The position numbers and the translations under genes were made by a program. Positions 18,193 through 19,842 of a stretch of 19,842 nucleotides of DNA are shown here, in pieces. This stretch comes from Dissophora ornata (Eukaryota; Mortierellomycota; Mortierellomycetes; Mortierellales; Mortierellaceae): contig MU617075.1 of the NCBI GenBank assembly GCA_025201705.1, positions 4,539 through 24,380 on the forward strand, in the 5' to 3' direction. Positions within the stretch are counted from its first letter, which is position 1; each line of letters begins with the position of its first letter. Under the pieces are notes generated by a model, which made no database searches, had not been told where the DNA came from, and saw nothing but the letters and a program-made list of their open reading frames with translations.

Positions 18193-19835
18193 TTACTTTT
18201 TCATCAGCGCAAACACCAGTGCCAGACCAACCCCCAGACCAACCCCAACACCACCAGCGACCATGGCTGGGTTCAGGCCTGCTGCAAGAGGTATCGACGC
18301 AAGGATATCCCGACTCATGTCGCTGATTCTTGAACTCCTGCCTTCATTACTGCCACTCCTGCTCCTCAATGGCGTCGTGACAGAGAGACGAATCAGCGGC
18401 CATTGGTTCCGGGAAGCCATCCGCACTGCGTCCACAACGTCAGAGTCCTGCACGATCAGTACTTGGTCGTTCTCTTCGTCACAGTAGCTCAGTATCACAT
18501 CACCCCGACCATTCTCGAGTCCTTCTATCTTCTCGACAATCTTTTGATGTAGCTCCTTGAAGGACTGAGTGCTCGACGAAAACCGATGGACCTGCCCGCT
18601 GTCGTCCTTGAATTTGAACACAAACTCGGGTCCAATTTCTTCTGGACTCGACAGTCCCGGTCGTCCACTCATCACAGACCCGAGTCGAATTGTTGACCCC
18701 ACCATACTTGTGCTATAATGCAGTTCTGACGATGGCGCCATCGCCGATCGCATATCGGATGCAGAGACTTCTGATCCCGTATCCTCTTTGTTGAAGCTCG
18801 TTTCCCAAAACCTGCTCCAGACCGGTCCTTCTGAAGGGTTATCGCCCTGAATCGTGTTCATCTGACTAAGCATTGCAAGTGATACCTGCAACACATCGAC
18901 CAGTCCAGCCATATGACCCAACTCATCCACGACAGGCAGATGCAAGTAGTGGTTGTCATGCATCTTCTTGAGTGCGTCAAGAATTGTCATGCTTGACTTG
19001 ACAGTATCTGGGTGGCGGGTCATCACACGAATGACCGAGGTCCTGTCAGGCTCCAAGCCTGCAGCCAAAACTCTGACCACGATATCCTGAAAAAGTGTGA
19101 TGTTCAAAACATGTTAATCACCAGCTTTTCCCTGAAGGTTTGCAGATCAGCCTTGAATTACAAAGATATAGATGACAACGAACCTTTGTGGTAAAGATGC
19201 CCGCGATACGGCCTTCCTCCATGATCAAACTTGCGGTGGCGTGGACTTGTTTCATGGCCCTGGATGCCTCTCTTACCGACGTCTTTGTATGAATCTCTGC
19301 GACTCCGTGATTCTCCTCCAGGATAACATTCAGATCTGGAGATGCCATCTTGTCTCTCATCTACCAGACGAGGTTCAGAATAAAACACCAAAGAACAAAA
19401 TGAGTATTCGTCTACAAGTATTCCAGACAAAATACAAGCATTTAGCATTTTTTTTGTGGGCGCAGCCGCTAAAACTTACAATATCGACATAGCTTCGCAA
19501 CTCCGGGTTCGCTGCCTGGGCCCAGTCAGCTTGCATGCCCTCGAGAGCTTCAACCAGCTGCCGGGAGGATTTGTGAGCCTTGTCTAGCTTCTCCAAGGCC
19601 TCGTAGAGACATTTTGTGATATCTAACAATCCAACAACATCGCCTAGAATGAGGAGTGCACAGCAGTGCGAGTGTCAGTTTCCTGCCGCTCCAAGACAAC
19701 ACTTGTGTCAGCTTCTTGCTTGAACTCAATATCCCTACCATCAGCGTTGAGACATGGCAAATGCCTGAACCCTCCATTAACCATCTTGTTCAGTGCCTCT
19801 GTGGCATTTGTGTCGGTCGTCACGCAGAACGGGTT
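18193..19835 (-). CDS. CBS-domain / PB1-domain protein with C-terminal membrane anchor (Mug70 type), 3' part
   Basis: Four exons are visible: 19835-19739, 19643-19480, 19360-19184 and 19086-18193, with introns of 95, 119 and 97 bp; 443 residues plus stop. The first visible exon starts at an acceptor (CTAG, 19839-19836, an in-frame stop if unspliced), so the gene continues to the right. CBS modules: NPFCVTTDTNATEALNKMV to GLLDITKCLYEAL; NVILEENHGVAEI to GIFTTKDIVVRVL; VIRVMTRHPDTV to HLPVVDELGHMAGLVDVLQV. A complete family member usually has four, so the first lies outside. A PB1 domain at visible residues about 299-383 has FVFKFKDDSG and the acidic YCDEENDQVLIVQDSDV. A Gly-rich hydrophobic segment (about 418-439, ending LVFALMKK) looks like a tail anchor. 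CBS pairs bind adenosyl ligands and PB1 mediates pairing; the physiological role is unknown. Closest named relative from memory: S. pombe Mug70. Confidence 0.87.
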
Positions 19836-19842
19836 CTAGGGG

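Overview
The window is nuclear DNA from a filamentous fungus. Short GT-AG introns (mostly 87-119 bp) interrupt almost every gene, genes are separated by as little as 119 bp, and AATAAA-type poly(A) signals follow most stop codons. The proteins are ordinary eukaryotic housekeeping proteins. An early-diverging lineage such as Mortierellomycota is my best guess. This rests on the Sel1-repeat protein at the left edge, whose N-terminal domain I remember from large Mortierella families, and on the plant-like ILND motif in the plasma-membrane H+-ATPase. The lineage is an inference, not proven.

Layout, left to right. (1) 1-1102, minus: 5' part of a Sel1-repeat protein that runs off the left edge. (2) 1103-2571: no supported gene; it holds a 7-bp tandem repeat, an 11-G run and a doubtful small spliced ORF. 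(3) 2572-3835, minus: RNA polymerase III subunit C31 (RPC31/POLR3G) in five exons. (4) 4097-6763, minus: COG6, with eight introns including a microexon region. (5) 6883-7893, minus: a membrane-anchored short-chain dehydrogenase of the DHRS7B/11-beta-HSD type. (6) 8088-11892, plus: COG7, divergent from the dehydrogenase across 194 bp. (7) 12152-15459, minus: type IIIA plasma-membrane H+-ATPase (PMA1-like), convergent with COG7 and split by a 518-bp intron. (8) 15460-16296: H+-ATPase upstream region with a polypurine block, plus the HEM12 downstream region with a perfect 23-nt palindrome. (9) 16297 to about 17894, minus: uroporphyrinogen decarboxylase (HEM12) with an unresolved 5' end. (10) 18193-19835, minus: 3' part of a CBS-CBS-CBS-PB1-transmembrane protein (S. 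pombe Mug70 type) that continues past the right edge.

Functionally, the clearest theme is Golgi trafficking. Two lobe-B subunits of the conserved oligomeric Golgi tethering complex, COG6 and COG7, lie within about 8 kb and flank the dehydrogenase. The other genes (Pol III transcription, proton pumping, haem synthesis, CBS signalling) show no evident pathway link. I found no mobile element, CRISPR array, tRNA, rRNA or secondary-metabolite cluster, and no convincing new system. The points most worth following are the COG6/COG7 linkage, the COG6 microexon with a stop-free 66-nt intron, the missing in-frame ATG of HEM12, and the palindrome. All exon boundaries were read by eye from splice signals, reading phase and remembered protein families; none was tested against transcripts or databases.
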